A stretch of 64,000 nt of DNA from Apiospora phragmitis (taxonomy: Eukaryota; Ascomycota; Sordariomycetes; Amphisphaeriales; Apiosporaceae). Below the pieces are notes generated by a model that was not told the origin of the DNA, did not search any database, and saw nothing but the letters and a program-made list of their open reading frames with translations. Where the stretch lies: positions 6,448,001 through 6,512,000 of the forward strand of contig JAQQWL010000011.1 of assembly GCA_038363925.1 (NCBI GenBank). Direction: 5' to 3'. Positions 24,701 to 37,150 of this stretch are shown one piece after another (positions within the stretch are counted from its first letter, which is position 1; every line of letters begins with the position of its first letter). The position numbers were made by a program, and so were the translations under genes.

Positions 24701-27169
24701 TCATCCCGTTCCAACGGTGTTTTCACCACCGCCGTTTCTATGTATTGATCTTTAGGTACTCATTGGAAACAACCCAGATCCATGCCCACCCATGCCTTGA
24801 TGCCCCATGCCCTTGCCCATGGCCTTTGTGTGTTCAACTATCTATGTAATAAGATTACTATTGGTGTATGATAGTCATAATTGCAGGCTAGATGGAAACG
24901 CTACTACCAGAACTGGAAACTGTATTTGGCTGACAGCCTGCCTGCAAATGAAATAGATCCGAGTCCAGCAAACACGACCGGTCGCCCTGCAGATGCCATG
25001 CCACATCCCCAGTCATGGCATGCGTGCAGCCGGCGAGGTAGGTAGGCAGGCTGGTAGGCGAGGCATGGCAGCATGGCGTCTCCCTTTCCCCGCCACTTCG
25101 AGGTGGTGTTGGATGGTGTGCACTATGTAATAAACCATGCATTGGAATGACAGGTTGGTGTGTATCGGCCAGAAAAACCCCCGAGGATGGAAGAGGCTGT
25201 TTGGGTCGCCGCCAAGTTCTGAGCTTCCCGTTCTCTATTGTAGCTGGCTGTGGCGTCAGGGATCTTCTTGTTCTTCTTCTTCGTATGTACTTTTGGCCTT
25301 TAGCCCTTTCGAGCTTCGATGCGACCATCCGCATGATCACCACTACCTACCCATATCCTGGCCGATGAAGCAATTGGCAATATGACCATTCCTCAGCAAG
25401 GTGGGATTCTCATCAGCTCTCATTATTACACGCCATCAAAACTCACATTTTGCATGAGTATGCGTGCCATTCACTATACCCCCTACTGTCGCTCGTCACT
25501 TCGTCTACGTACATCAAGACCTTCAGCTACTTGGAAACTTGGAGGCAAGGTATGCATGTATGTAGGTACAAACCAAACCTTCCCAGGCAGCCCGTACTTC
25601 TCTCTTCTCTTCTTTCTCTTGTTGATGTAATGCTCTGATGTAATGGCAGCACCCCACCCCCCTTCCCCCCTCCGCCGTTCCCCTCGACTCCACCCAGCCG
25701 ATCAAGTCTTCTGTTGCATTCATACCCCGGACCTTTAAGCTCCACCTCCGGGTTCTACCTAAGTATCCGTAAGAAGGTAAGATTCCATTGTGCCCTACCC
25801 ATCAATTTGAGATGTGCATACCTCTTAACCATACCTACTATTGCATTGTCGAACTCGGGTCTGGCGCTGGCTGGCCTGGTCTGCTGTCTTAGCCAAAGGC
25901 ATTTCAGGCGCGGCTGGCAAGCAGCACGACACACGAGGCAACACATTACGACACATGTACGTTGGCATCGTGATCACAGCTTTTCTCCTTCTTATTGCCG
26001 ACTCGGAACATACGGCCATGTCTTTGAATTCGCTGCTTGCTGTATTATTGCAGCTGCTTTCCGCGGTTTGGTTTCAATGCAATATACCCCAGAATTGACA
26101 ACCTGTCAGCCAGACACACCCTACACGTTACTTTGTAAGATAGGGCACGGTATGCCACACGCGACGGGCGCAGGTCATCTCAACGCTTCGTATACTACCG
26201 GGGTCATTACGAGTTGTAGTTTGAGATATTGATGTATGGGTGCACTACTACCTGCCAATGAGATACAGATGCAATGCAGGTGTCGATCGACCACAGACTA
26301 CATTCGGCCCGGCTATTCTTCTTCGTCATATGGAAGAGAGGAAGCTTCAAAGTAAGACTGCCCTTACTGGCGTGACGTGACCTGTCGCGACTCGTTCATC
26401 CATCAGCCTGGTGCTATCTGACGGCTCTGACGGCCGTGCCAGGAACCATAGTGCCTCCATCCGAAGAAAGATGGTTTCCTGGCTAGATCCAAGTCCAACC
26501 GCATGCTTCCCACAAGCAGTAGCCGCCGCGTGGAGCACACTCCAAGTCTGTGCTCGTATGTAAATGCAGAATGTATTGATTCGCAAGTTAGGCAAGTCGG
26601 TGAAATCCGTATGGACGGGAATGGGCCTATCATGAATGCGGGCTTACTCAAATATAAATTCACTGCTTGGGTGCCGGGCACTTTTAAACGGCCTTTCATT
26701 AGCGGTCCGTCCTGGTTCCCCCAACGACAGGACGTCCCTTACCACCATGACTGTTCTGATCAGTGAGGTCTGCATGTCAGTGGTATGGTATGTACGACTA
26801 CGAGTAAGGACTTAACCTCTTAGTTCGCATCCATGAAGGTTTCCGACCCGGCTCGATCTGGAATGGGTCGGGTTTAATAATGGATGACATACAACCTTCT
26901 TCAAACATTCCCCTCCTGGCGGGATCCCTCAGCAGGTTCCGGGTAGGGCGAGCACGCAGAAAGGGTCGGTCGGATGAGCCACGAGCTTTACTGAAATCGT
27001 GGACAAGTGTGCCTTTAATCACTCTCCGTCTCCGATATTTCCTGACGATCCATCACCTGCTACCTAAGGTAGATGGAGATATTTCTGTATGCATTGTTAC
27101 TAGTACATCCATTTCCCACTTGGATGTCTTCACGCACACATCAATACTTGTTGATGTGCAAATTGCAAC

Positions 27170-27248
27170 AACACACACACACACATACACCATACATACA
27201 CCATACATACACATACACACACATACACCATACATACACATACACACA
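27170..27248. repeat. CA-rich microsatellite
   Basis: An (ac)n run passes into interspersed copies of acatacacc and acatacac for about 80 bp. Low-complexity repeat with no coding role. Confidence 0.9.
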
Positions 27249-27586
27249 TGCCTCGAGTTCTTATCGTTGTTGCCTGATCCAATAGTTGCTTGTGGCCTTG
27301 ATCGTCACCACGCATCCTCCTTCCCCAGGTCGACCGGTCGCTGTTACTCGAGGCCTGTCTTGTCTTGCATTGACATCCTGAGCTTCCGAGACATTGTTAG
27401 GCGCTGTGTCTAGTGAGACTCCTGAGACCCTGCTGTAGTTGAACCTGCAGTATACTACTACTGCTACCAGGCATCATCACGTGGGGCCTCGTCGAATTCG
27501 ACAGTCTGGACCATCATCATCTTTCCAGACGGGCTAGATGAATGAATGAATGGGCCACTGCAGAAACTGACTACACTCGATTAGGC

Positions 27587-27665
27587 CCTCCCCCTCCTTC
27601 TTCTTCCTCTCCTTCTCCTCCTCCTCCTCCACCCATCGGGTCCCATTCCCACCCCTTCCCCCCCC
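27587..27665. repeat. Pyrimidine (CT/C) tract
   Basis: Near-continuous C/T on the plus strand (cctccttcttcttcctctcc, then ctcctcctcc, later a run of about 12 C). Such tracts are common in fungal core promoters and 5' leaders. It lies about 570 bp upstream of the regulator start codon. Confidence 0.7.
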
Positions 27666-28237
27666 CCCCTACCAGTGCTCCAGTAGGCTACCACTCTATT
27701 TCCCCACAAAAAGCCAGCCCGCCGAAAACGCATCCCATCTCGCGTGGAGTGGATTCGCTGTCGTATGCAGGGATCAGAAACGCCATTGAGCGGGGGTCAC
27801 CCCCGTCAAAATTGCCAACCTTCTGAAGCCGCCGTCAGCAGCGATCGTCGCAAAAACCCTCCAAAACCTTAAACAGTACTTCACTTCACTTCACTTCGCC
27901 TCCAGTTCGTTCCTACATGTTGTTTGTTGCCTCTGCCCTACGAAGTTCCTCGTTGTTTCATGTCATGAGAGTCATTCTGCACGCCGCCGACGACGCTGTG
28001 GCTTCTGGCATCGCTTCCCGGACAGCCCGAGTAGTCTTCACCACCCCTAGCTGAGACAATTCCGACTACGTGGGGCTTGGATTCCCCCAGGAAGCTTTCA
28101 TTGGAGACCCCGAAAGTATTACCACGCAGTGAGGCACCCGAGTTTCAACCCAGGAAACCTCACGCGATCTGATCTTGGGCCGGCTGTCACGCCCCCGATC
28201 TCTGCTCTCCTTGGACCTTACCTCTCTCGGTTCAGCA

Positions 28238-31200
28238 ATGTCACCCAGTCAGCCCCAGGTTCATAATCGCTCATTATCCACAGCCAGGCCCGATGCCTGT
28301 CAAGCTTCCGCTGACACCGGGAGCCCGGCCGTTCAGCCCGGCTCAGCCGATATGAATGGGTTTTCCATCCATTCAAGTCGTGAGGGCCTACCGGGTAGCG
28401 CTTCGTCACACAACTTGATAGAAGCCCCTGATTTCCAGGATTTCTCTTTTTCTTACCAGGAAATACCCGAAGGGGCCCAGATGATGGGACTTGACGACCA
28501 CACCACGGACCTGTTTGGGCCATCAGGCGGAGAGGCGTCTCTTGCATCGATAGGCGACGGCAAGGACTCGATCGCATCTGGTGCGCCCAGTGCAAATTTC
28601 ACCACCGCTGGACATTCAGAGAGGCGGCAAAGCCACGACGCATCTGAAGACGAAAGCCCGGGTGGTACGCATGCGGGTGTCAACTCGTTGGAAGATGACA
28701 TGTCAGACGAGTTCGGACTGTCCGCTGGTGCGCCGGGTGACGGGACAGACCTTGGGCGAAAGGACAGCAAGTCGGACATCACGCCAGCCTGGAGCGAGCT
28801 GAAGACGAAAGCAGGAAAAGAACGAAAACGACTGCCGCTGGCCTGCATTGCGTGCCGGCGGAAGAAAATTCGATGTTCTGGCGAGAAGCCGGCTTGCAAA
28901 CATTGCATCCGTTCTCGCATCCCGTGCGTGTACAAGGTCACGACGCGCAAGGCAGCCCCGCGGACAGACTACATGACCATGTTGGACAAGCGACTGAAGC
29001 GAATGGAAGATCGGATCATCAAGATTGTACCAAAATCTGAGCAAGACACGACTGCCGCTAACGTTACGCGTGCGAACCTCAAACCTGGCATCATTGGCGC
29101 GTTGTCTGCCGGGAAGCAAGTCAAGAAGCGCGGTGCAGATGAAGCCTTCGGCACTGATCTGGAGCACTGGTCCAGGACATCATCCAAGGCAAAGGCGGAG
29201 GATTCTAGACCAGCATCTCTGCAAGTGCAGGAACGAGAGGACGGCAAGCTTCTTACTGAAGGACGTGAAGCGTTACCGCCCATGAACATACGCGAGCATC
29301 TAGCGGAAGTATTCTTCGAGAATATCTACGGTCAAGTCTATCACTTACTTCACAAACCCAGTTACATGAGAAAATTGAAGTACGTTTCTCGCGGTTGCCC
29401 AATCCTCGAGGCGTTGAACTAACCCGTTTCTAGAGCTGATACATTACCACCGGTCTTGGTGCTCTCCGTTTGCGCCATCTCGGCTCGCTTCTCGACACAT
29501 CCCATGTTTGCGGCTATCCCGAACTTTCTACGCGGCGAAGAATGGGCAGGACATGCTAGGGATATCGTTACCAGGCGATACGAATGGCCCAACATCACAG
29601 TCTTAACGTGTCTTCTCATCCTAGGTCTGCATGAATTTGGCACATGCCATGGAGGGAGGAGCTGGTCTCTAGGTGGCCAGGCGATTCGGATGGCCTTCGC
29701 TCTCCAGTTGCACAAGGACTTGGAATTCGACCCGACACGATCCAACCCGGACGCACAGCTCAGCTTCATCGACCGCGAGGTCAGACGGAGGACGATGTGG
29801 GCCTGCTTTCTCATGGACCGGTTCAACTCCTCGGGGACCGACCGCCCCATGTTCATCCGGGAAGAGATAGTCAAGATCCAATTGCCGATCAAGGAGAAAT
29901 TATTCCAGCTGGACATGCCGGGACCCACGGAAGACCTAGACGGGGAAGTACCTCATCCGGTACCTGTTGATGAAGGCCAGCTGTCCAACCCAAAAGACAA
30001 CATGGGTGTTGCTGCTTACATGATCAGAACTATCTCTTTATGGGGAAGATTATCAGCTTCTTGAACCAGGGAGGTAAAGACATCGATAGCCACACCATGT
30101 GGGAGCCTGACTCAGACTACTCGAAAATGCTCAAACAAGCCGAAGATTTTGCCGGGGCTCTGCCAGAAGGACTCAAATACTCGGCCGCAAATCTACGCTT
30201 GCATGATACTGAAGGCATGGCAAACCAGTTTCTTTTTCTTCATATATCGATACAGCAGAATATTCTTTTCATGAATCGTTTTGCGGTGTCATCGCCTGCG
30301 GGGCTGTCAAATGTCGATGTACCAAAGAACTTCATCACAAAGGCCGGCGCCAAAGCCTTTGGCGCGGCCAACAGGATATCCGACTTACTCAGAGACGCCG
30401 AGTCGTTCTTCATTGCAGCACCCTTCGTTGGTTATTGCGCCTTTCTGTCCAGTACAGTGCACATATTTGGCATCTTCTCCGGGAATGTAACAGTTGAGCA
30501 GTCGGCCAAGAAGAATTTGGCGACCAATGTCAGGTTTTTGGGGAAGATGAAACGATATTGGGGCATGTTTCATTTTATGTCCGAGAACCTTCGCGAGCAA
30601 TACCGTGTTTGCGCGGATGCTCATCGGCAGGGAACGCCTGCGACTGAAAACGCCACCGCTTCGCCCATATTTCAGTACGGTGACTGGTTCGACCGATATC
30701 CGCATGGTGTATCATCATCTGACTTCCTCGATCCTGCCGGGATCAAGAAGAAAGAGTCCGGGGATGACGCGGTGCTCGAACAGAAACCAGAAACGTATAC
30801 TGTGGAAGAGTTGTTCGCTCAGCTGTCCCCGCCGCAAAGTGCCGAGACTGGGAGGGCACTGCCAGTGGTATACAAAGCCGCCCTCCTATACCAAAGAGGA
30901 AATCAATTGCTAGTATCAGCACCCGAAAAGGCGGGATGCCACCGCGGGGCGGATCGCAGCACCTCGAGCCGCTACTCACCGACCTCAACCCCAACTCCCT
31001 TCCCGAGCACGTCCAGCAGAGGATGCACCACCAGCGCCAGCAATATGCCGCTCGCTTAAGTAACCAGCAACGTAAGTCCATCATCTCTCATAGTTTGCAG
31101 TGGATAGTCCGAAGCTGATCTCAAGTCTGCAGGAAACGCAGCTGCAGGTAGCGTGGCAGCATACCATGCGCTTTCGCCCATCAGCCCGATTGGCGGTGGT

Positions 31201-31692
31201 CATGGGCACGGGCACGGGCATGGACACCCACACTTCGCTGCTGCGCATGGTCATCATGGGCACGGTCATCCCGGCATATATAATCATGATCTGGTTTCAC
31301 TCGGTTTGGCGAATAATTCACCCGGTTTGATGCCACACCTCGACCGGCAACTCGTCTTTGGGGCATACGGTGGGATAGATCCCACGACTATCAGCGGACA
31401 GGAAGCCATGATAAACTGGGATGCGCTGGCTGGCACGAACCATCATGCTGGAGGTAGTAATGGAGCTAATGTTGGCGGCGCGGGCGAGGGCGCACCCCAT
31501 GGTATGCCGTCGGGCTTCCACTCGGAGCCATCGTCAGCTTGGTTTATGCCGTTCAACATGGAAGCTCCAGAACTTGGACAGGATGTGGCGGCAGGTATGG
31601 CGAGTATGGAGGGCTTTGGCGGCATGTTTAGCCCTGGCGGGATGACACCCGGAAGTGGGCTGGGACGGCTGCGACGAAACAGCCATAGATGA
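28238..31692 (+). CDS. Zn(II)2Cys6 fungal-specific transcription factor, frameshifted
   Basis: Predicted DNA-binding regulator of 1,113 aa after repair; targets unknown. The first ATG is 28238 (agcaATGtc). Exons: 28238-29379, 29434-31071 and 31133-31692. Introns are 29380-29433 (GTACGT..TAG) and 31072-31132 (GTAAGT..CAG). Near residues 200-230 is the six-Cys cluster CIACRRKKIRC..CKHCIRSRIPC, followed by a basic linker and a short coiled coil (MLDKRLKRMEDRI). The middle matches the fungal_trans regulatory domain (RRYEWPNITVLTCLLIL, GQAIRMAFALQLHKD, RRRTMWACFLMDR). The C-terminal part has a His/Gly run (GHGHGHGHGHPH) and a Gly/Met-rich tail. Two single missing bases break the frame, at G4 30042-30045 and at GGG 30933-30935. 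I cannot assign an ortholog. Confidence 0.87.
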
Positions 31693-32817
31693 TGACGAGT
31701 CCCTCCGCTTAAAAGGGAAAGGGAGGAATATCTTACGAAGGGTTGCTTCCTTCTTTGTTTCGGTTCATACCAAGACGGCGATATCCTTGTATTGTTTCGG
31801 TGGAAGGCAAGGCGTTTTATATGGCATCTTGAAAGGAACGGGGCCTGGCGGATGGCTGCACCTCTTCAGGCGCAACCCCCACGTTGTATACCTCTTTGTT
31901 GTATATATGAGACTCTGAACTGGGGGCGTTGATGAAGATACCCCCAGCAGAGCAGCCTTTCGATCACCGGCAGAATGAGCCGGCACATAAGCAAAAAACG
32001 AAAAAGAAATGAATAAAGAAAGAAGAAGAAACGACTATGTCAGTGTGAAAGATTGGCATGGAAGTAGAGAATGGTTCGCTACCTACCGCCAACCCAACCC
32101 CTCTGACGATGGTACTCCAGTATGATCAGGGCGGCAGTTGCGCCAAACAGCAGAAATGCAACGAGGATCGTACGATGGTGGCATGATAGGGTCCATTCTT
32201 ATATATGGTTCCCTCGGCACTTTCCAAGGACATCAGGACTTCAAAAGGCATAGCAGATGTTGCTGTCGAGATCCCTATCGTTGCAGATAACGACCTGAAA
32301 AAGCGAACTGTATCGCTAGGTACTCTTTGTATGTTACTTAGTACGAGTTGTGTTTCCAGGGGGTATGACGACCGGCCGGCTAAACATATACACCAAGTCT
32401 TGGACATAGAGTCCGGCTGTCCACTGCCAGTAGTTGGGGGTGACCAAAATAGTACTTTTACCTAGTCGTTTATACTTGTATGCAATGGTCAGCGACTGGC
32501 GCGCGCGCATAGGGCTGATGTCAAGATTAGGAATAGGAAGATTGCATTCCTCGTATTGACATTGGTCGGTTATATCCCTTAACTCCGGCTTTGTTAGCCG
32601 TTGTCGGCTCCGACGGTTAGCCGGTGGATATGATAGCCAATCTTGTCATCACCATGTAATTGTAGCAAACATAACCGATCTCCTCAATGCTTGTGCTATG
32701 CCGAGCCTCTCAAATGAACCGCCGCTCCATCCTTTAGCTTGAAGGGAGGACGATAATTTCCATGTGGAATTGCTGCCCAGTCCCAGTCCCAGCACCAGCA
32801 GCTGCCAACCGCCCACC
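31693..32817. other. Intergenic between the two Zn2Cys6 genes
   Basis: Holds the 3' UTR of the first regulator and the promoter of the second. No gene, tRNA or repeat of note. Confidence 0.5.
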
Positions 32818-35111
32818 ATGTCGGACGCTGTAGACGTGCCGACTCCGACACCCAGCCGCATCAAACGAAATAGCGCGTGCACTTCCTGCCGGGATGCAAA
32901 AGTAAGTAGGTATCCTTGGAAAGGGTAGTATAGTATAGTGTGCCCGATCGGTGTCCCCCACTACCAAGGAACGTGTCGCTTATAGCTTCACTCCCATGCT
33001 GCAGGTCCGGTGCAATCCGAGCAACCAGCCAAGCCTGCAATGCCAGCGCTGCAGCAAACTTGGGTTAGAATGCGTGGTGGACAGAACGCATAAGAGGGTC
33101 AGCAGGCGCAAGTGAGTAAAATGAACAGAGCAAAAAAACGAAATACTCGACCGGAGCAGTGTTCTGATGCCGGCCGCCCCCCTCGCAGCAAGATCGATGA
33201 GCTTGTGCAGGAAATCCAGACCATCAAGCAGACTGTGGGGTCCAGTCATCCCACCGGAGGAATCGTCGCCGCCCCTACTGCCCCTTTTCCAAAGGATCCG
33301 CCGTTACCACAGCCCGTCATCAACTCGCCAGATGCGATACGAGCCTCCTTATCGGACAAGAGTGCTGCTGCCTCCGGGCCCTCCATCACCGAGACCCCGG
33401 CGACGACGCTTGTCGGGGATGTCCACATTGAACCAAGCCTTCCTAGAGCCCTCGGCTCGCAACCCTTTTCTGGGGAGGATATCGATTACTACTTTAATGT
33501 GTAAGTGAAAAATAACCAAATAGCGAATAATATTGCCTTTGCGCACGGCTGAAGCCCTCCTAGGTACTTTGAGCATTTCCATCCGTATATGCCCATCGTG
33601 AGGCATCGGGATCCGAAACAAATGCTACGAATCCGGGCCAGTGCTGTTCTGGACGATTCTCCTGGTGGCTTGTCGGCGTTACGCCAAAAACCCGCAGGTC
33701 CTACCATTTCTGGTAGATGCCATCAGGCGGGAGCTGTTCTCCGTCCTGTCAAGTCTGCCGCTCAATATGCACACCATCAATGCGATGATCCTCGTCTGCA
33801 CTTGGGTCTTTCCCGATGTGCGCTTCGTCAATGATCCGACCTGCATGTTCACGGGGGTCATTATGAACGCCTCCCTACTGTTGGGCATACAAGCTGGAAA
33901 GGGTTCCAACCCAGCGTTTAGCTTTGGGGGCTTTCAAGGCAACTTCACGGACGAAGAAGCGCATTATACCTGGGCCGGGTATAACATCGTGACGCAAAGG
34001 TACGGTTACGCAACAGCCCAACTGCATGGGTGTACGTACGGCTAAACAAAATGTTAGGGCCGCACACTACATGGGCCTGCCACCGCTCGGTAGCCTTTTC
34101 AACCAGACAGTGCAGAACGTTATCGATGGCAGGACTCCGTTTCATGTCCACTCGTCCTTCCGGATACTCTTGGAATGCCAGAAATTTGCCCACCGGGTGA
34201 GCAAAACCATGTCTGCATGTATGGAAGAGTCCGAGGGGGTTTCTTCTTACATTGTACAACAACTCGAGAACGATTTCGACAACATCCGCGGACTCATTTG
34301 TTCGGAACGAGCCGGTAGGTTTATATATAGCAAAGATCAAGCGCGTGCACTTCCAGGCTAACCGCCAACAACAGATGACATGGACAAATTCAACGCCCTC
34401 CTAGTGCAGTTAGAGATCCAGACATACTATCTAATACCCTTGCCGGGCTACAGCCCCGAGGCTCTGAAACGCAATATCTTGCGGGCATATACCACGGCAC
34501 AGGCCGTGTTACGCGACGCTCTTAGTTTAGACGACCGGCACGGTTACTTGAAGCACATGCCTCATTTCTCCTTTCGGTCCTTGCTGTCGGCCATGTGCAT
34601 TATATACAAGGTCTTTCGGTCCTCTTACAAGGATATTCTGGACAAGCAGGCGGCCGAGCGCAGCGCCGCCCACTGTATGGAGGTGTGCCGCCGCTCGGTT
34701 GTCCAGGAAGGCGACCTAGGAGCCCGGCTCTCTGTGCTCTTCGAGTCCTTCTGGAGCTTGGCCCAGTCCACGGCCGTTTGGCACGGCGAGCCGACGGTGA
34801 CTGTCGGCACACATCGCATGGGAGCCGGGGTCTGCTTCAACTGTCTGAAGCTCTGGAAGAGCGACATGAACACCATGAGGCCAAGGGCCACTATGCAGTC
34901 ATCTCACACAGAGGGAGGCGGCATTGGCGGCGGTGGCAGCAGCACGATCGATGCTCTGGCGGCGGTCGCGACGGGCACGGCCACGTTGGGAACTGGAACG
35001 GTGACGGGACTAGTGCCCGACCCTCTGGCGAATATCGATTGGTCTTTCATGGACGAATTCGATTGGAACTTCGAGCCGAACCTACTGGCGCCAGTGGGTC
35101 TGGGGACTTAG
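32818..35111 (+). CDS. Zn(II)2Cys6 transcription factor (LEU3/WAR1-like group), frameshifted
   Basis: Predicted regulator, 643 aa after repair. Exons: 32818-32901, 33005-33111, 33189-33500, 33564-33999, 34058-34314 and 34375-35111, all with GT..AG introns. The zinc cluster spans residues about 21-52 and is split by intron 1: CTSCRDAKVRCNPS..CQRCSKLGLEC. A basic KRVSRR and a short helix (IDELVQEIQTIKQ) follow. That layout, and the later YFEHFHPYMPIV and VLFWTILLVACRRYA, resemble the Leu3/War1-type group. The last third is helical and ends in acidic and aromatic residues that could activate transcription. One extra A in AAA 33616-33618 breaks the frame; removing it makes all six exons close in phase. 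Target genes unknown. Confidence 0.85.
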
Positions 35112-35625
35112 CGGCATACGGCGGTTTATTGGGCGGTTTGTGTATCTACTATACCCGGTGTTGTTTTGTGTCCCCCTCCCCCCCCCCATTTTCCCCTTAT
35201 AGCACAAGCAAGGGAAACCTGTTGACGAACCCTCATGGTAGGCAACCTGTTTGTAATGTCTTGTCATTTCGGGTCGGATGCGATTTTATTGCAGGCCGAT
35301 CTTGTTCTCGGCCGACTTGATATCCCATTTAGAACGCTATTTGCAAAACCTGCTCTGCGTGGCTATCTTGGCCACCCGAGAACTTCATTTGAACATGGGC
35401 TTTCGCTTCGGTTGGGAGTAACTTCATATCAAAGACAGGGCTCTATAATGAAATAAGTGCAACGGAATCAGATATAGTTCAGAACTGTGCACGACAGCCA
35501 TGGGGCGCAGGGAGGTGTAAGCCCAGATAATTGAGTTCATCCATATCCAGGGTTCCAGAATACCAACAGCAGGCAACACTTGCATCTTCTAGGGTTTATA
35601 TATCCCAATGATCCCTAATTCCCAT
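35112..35625. other. Intergenic after second regulator
   Basis: 3' UTR of the regulator and spacer. It contains a C9-C10 run near 35170. No gene recognised. Confidence 0.5.
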
Positions 35626-35703
35626 GACCGGGTCGGTATAGCCTAGCGGTAGTATCATTATGTTATACTTAAAGGCAAGAGGGTTCAACTCCCTCTGCGG
35701 TCA
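35626..35703 (+). tRNA. tRNA-like sequence, possibly a tRNA pseudogene
   Basis: The A-box TAGCCTAGCGG and B-box GGTTCAACTCC fit Pol III consensus and are spaced as in an intronless tRNA. The T arm is a clean 5-bp stem (GAGGG/CCCTC) with loop TTCAACT. The 3' strand TGCGGTC plus A pairs with the 5' end GACCG, and a T-rich terminator (tctttt, then a longer T run) follows. Against a normal tRNA: about 78 nt, roughly six extra bases between acceptor and A-box, a poor D stem, and an anticodon arm with a mismatch whose loop would read ATA. I therefore do not assign an amino acid. Confidence 0.4.
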
Positions 35704-35803
35704 CTCTTTTCTTCTTCTTTTTTTCTTTTACCCCCTCGCATACAACCACCCGCCCCCTTTCTCTAATTTGGACCGTAAATCCTGCACTCTAGGGTTTTGA
35801 AAT

Positions 35804-36617
35804 TCAAGTCCATTTTCTCTCACAACTTCCCACCCATTGGCCCCAACCGACGACCTTCCCAACGATGGCATCGGCGATCTGCTCTCTCGTTGCCTTCGCC
35901 TTCAGCAAACCAGCATCGAGTGGTACACTCAGTGCCACAACGAAATAGAATTCTGATTTTGGGTTTAAAGGAGGTAAGTCTTAGCTCAGCTCGGAAAGAA
36001 ACAGCAAGCAAGGGGGTGACCATGAGAGGTTTCGGGACTTACACCGATGAGGTCCGTGGTTCAGCAGTGGCCTTGGGGGTATGTACGGTACTCCGCGGCG
36101 CGTGACGCCGTAATGAAACCCGCCCTTCATCAAGGCCTGTCCGCCGTCTTGGATGTCGAAGTCATCCGCCTTGACGCTGGTCTTGGCCACAGGGATGCCC
36201 CCGAATATACTATCATGCTAGTCCCCACCAACGTCAGTAGTCTGCCCTTCAACCTTGACGGTGGCAAATGCACGACCACACTATTTGCTTGGGCATACGA
36301 AGGGGCAACCAGAGCTGAAAACAAATACACACACGACGAGAGCAAAGAGCACCTGCTTACCCGCGAGCAATAGGCGTAGGAAGCGGCGCGTCCGGGTCCT
36401 CGCTGACGAGCAGCCACTCCTGGACCTGGTCCCGAACGTCCGCCGGCGCGGCCCAGCTCAGGCCCGGGTGCTGTCCCATGCCGTCGGCCGTGTAGGCGAT
36501 GGAGAGCTGCGCGTCGGTCTCGCCGCAGTCCGGCGAGGTGACCGAGATGGTGGGCGCCGGGTGGTCGGCGAAGGCCGGGCGCTTGACGAACAGCTTGTCA
36601 TCGCGGTGCTTGAAATT
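35804..36617 (-). CDS. PEBP (phosphatidylethanolamine-binding) family protein; 5' end unresolved
   Basis: PEBP/YbhB-type fold; fungal members include carboxypeptidase Y inhibitors and Raf-kinase-inhibitor relatives. Exons seen: 36617-36361, 36209-36043 and 35979-35804. The ligand-pocket motif SEDPDAPLPTP and the second motif NHGPHR are both present, with GIFGGIPVAKTSV between them and WGQWVGSCERKW at the end. About 199 residues are readable. The first codon is not found: an acceptor (ctccag) sits just before 36617, so a further 5' exon is expected toward 36650-36950, but none is convincing. The last intron uses the acceptor gctaag; the tempting atcag at 35953-35955 would create a stop codon at the junction. 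Divergent from the EBP-like gene. Confidence 0.8.
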
Positions 36618-37150
36618 CTGGAGAAGTCACGAGAGCGTCACTTCTATTAGTGCCGTCATTTTATGTATGGCTTTCTTCTTGCCTTTTCTTCTTCGTTTCT
36701 CAATCTGCAGGCCGGAGAGTGGCGCTTGGCTTGGCAGGCCGTGTTAGCCCAATGATACAGGATGGCAATATAACAAGTAGTGTTGGCAGATGCTGTCGCT
36801 TCACAGCAAAACTGATGATCTTGAATTTGGAGAAATAATATAGAAGGAAAGATAAAGCATACTGCGTGAGCTCAAATGCAAATAAGGGTAGCTTGGTGAT
36901 GGCTACCCCGGGTTCTGCTTATATCATGTACTCCGCCGGAGCCGATTCGACCAAAGCGAAAGTGGAACATCCGCAGAGCACGGATCGTCTATGGCTCTCA
37001 TCCCCTTTTCAGCATCGCTCCCGTCTAACGGCCTTGCAGACAGTTGTACTGCAGACGGCCCATCGCCCCATTGGCTCAATCGAGAAAAAAAAAGAAGAAG
37101 AAAAGAAAACAACAACATACGTTCTGGACCTGCAGAATCAGCTCAAAAAT
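36618..37150. other. Divergent intergenic region, PEBP / EBP-like genes
   Basis: Should contain the missing first exon of the PEBP gene and both promoters. A mini-ORF starting with ATG near 36658 (minus) runs only ten codons. No further feature seen. Confidence 0.4.

Larger units (their letters stand above)
21723..28237. other. 6.5 kb region without recognisable genes
   Basis: The largest gap in the window. Reading frames are short, begin mostly at non-ATG codons and resemble no family I know. It contains a G12 run at about 21985-21996, a short stem-loop at 23154-23179, a CA-type microsatellite (27170-27248), a pyrimidine tract (27587-27665) and a small cttca repeat near 27880-27896. It ends at the start codon of a Zn2Cys6 regulator, so part is probably a long promoter or 5' leader. 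Base composition is not strongly AT-rich, so it does not look like heavily RIP-mutated repeat DNA. Confidence 0.5.

Noticed and set aside
25714..26232. 172-codon plus-strand frame in the gene-free region
   Set aside because: Begins at TTG, no codon bias, no motif and no homology I can recall.
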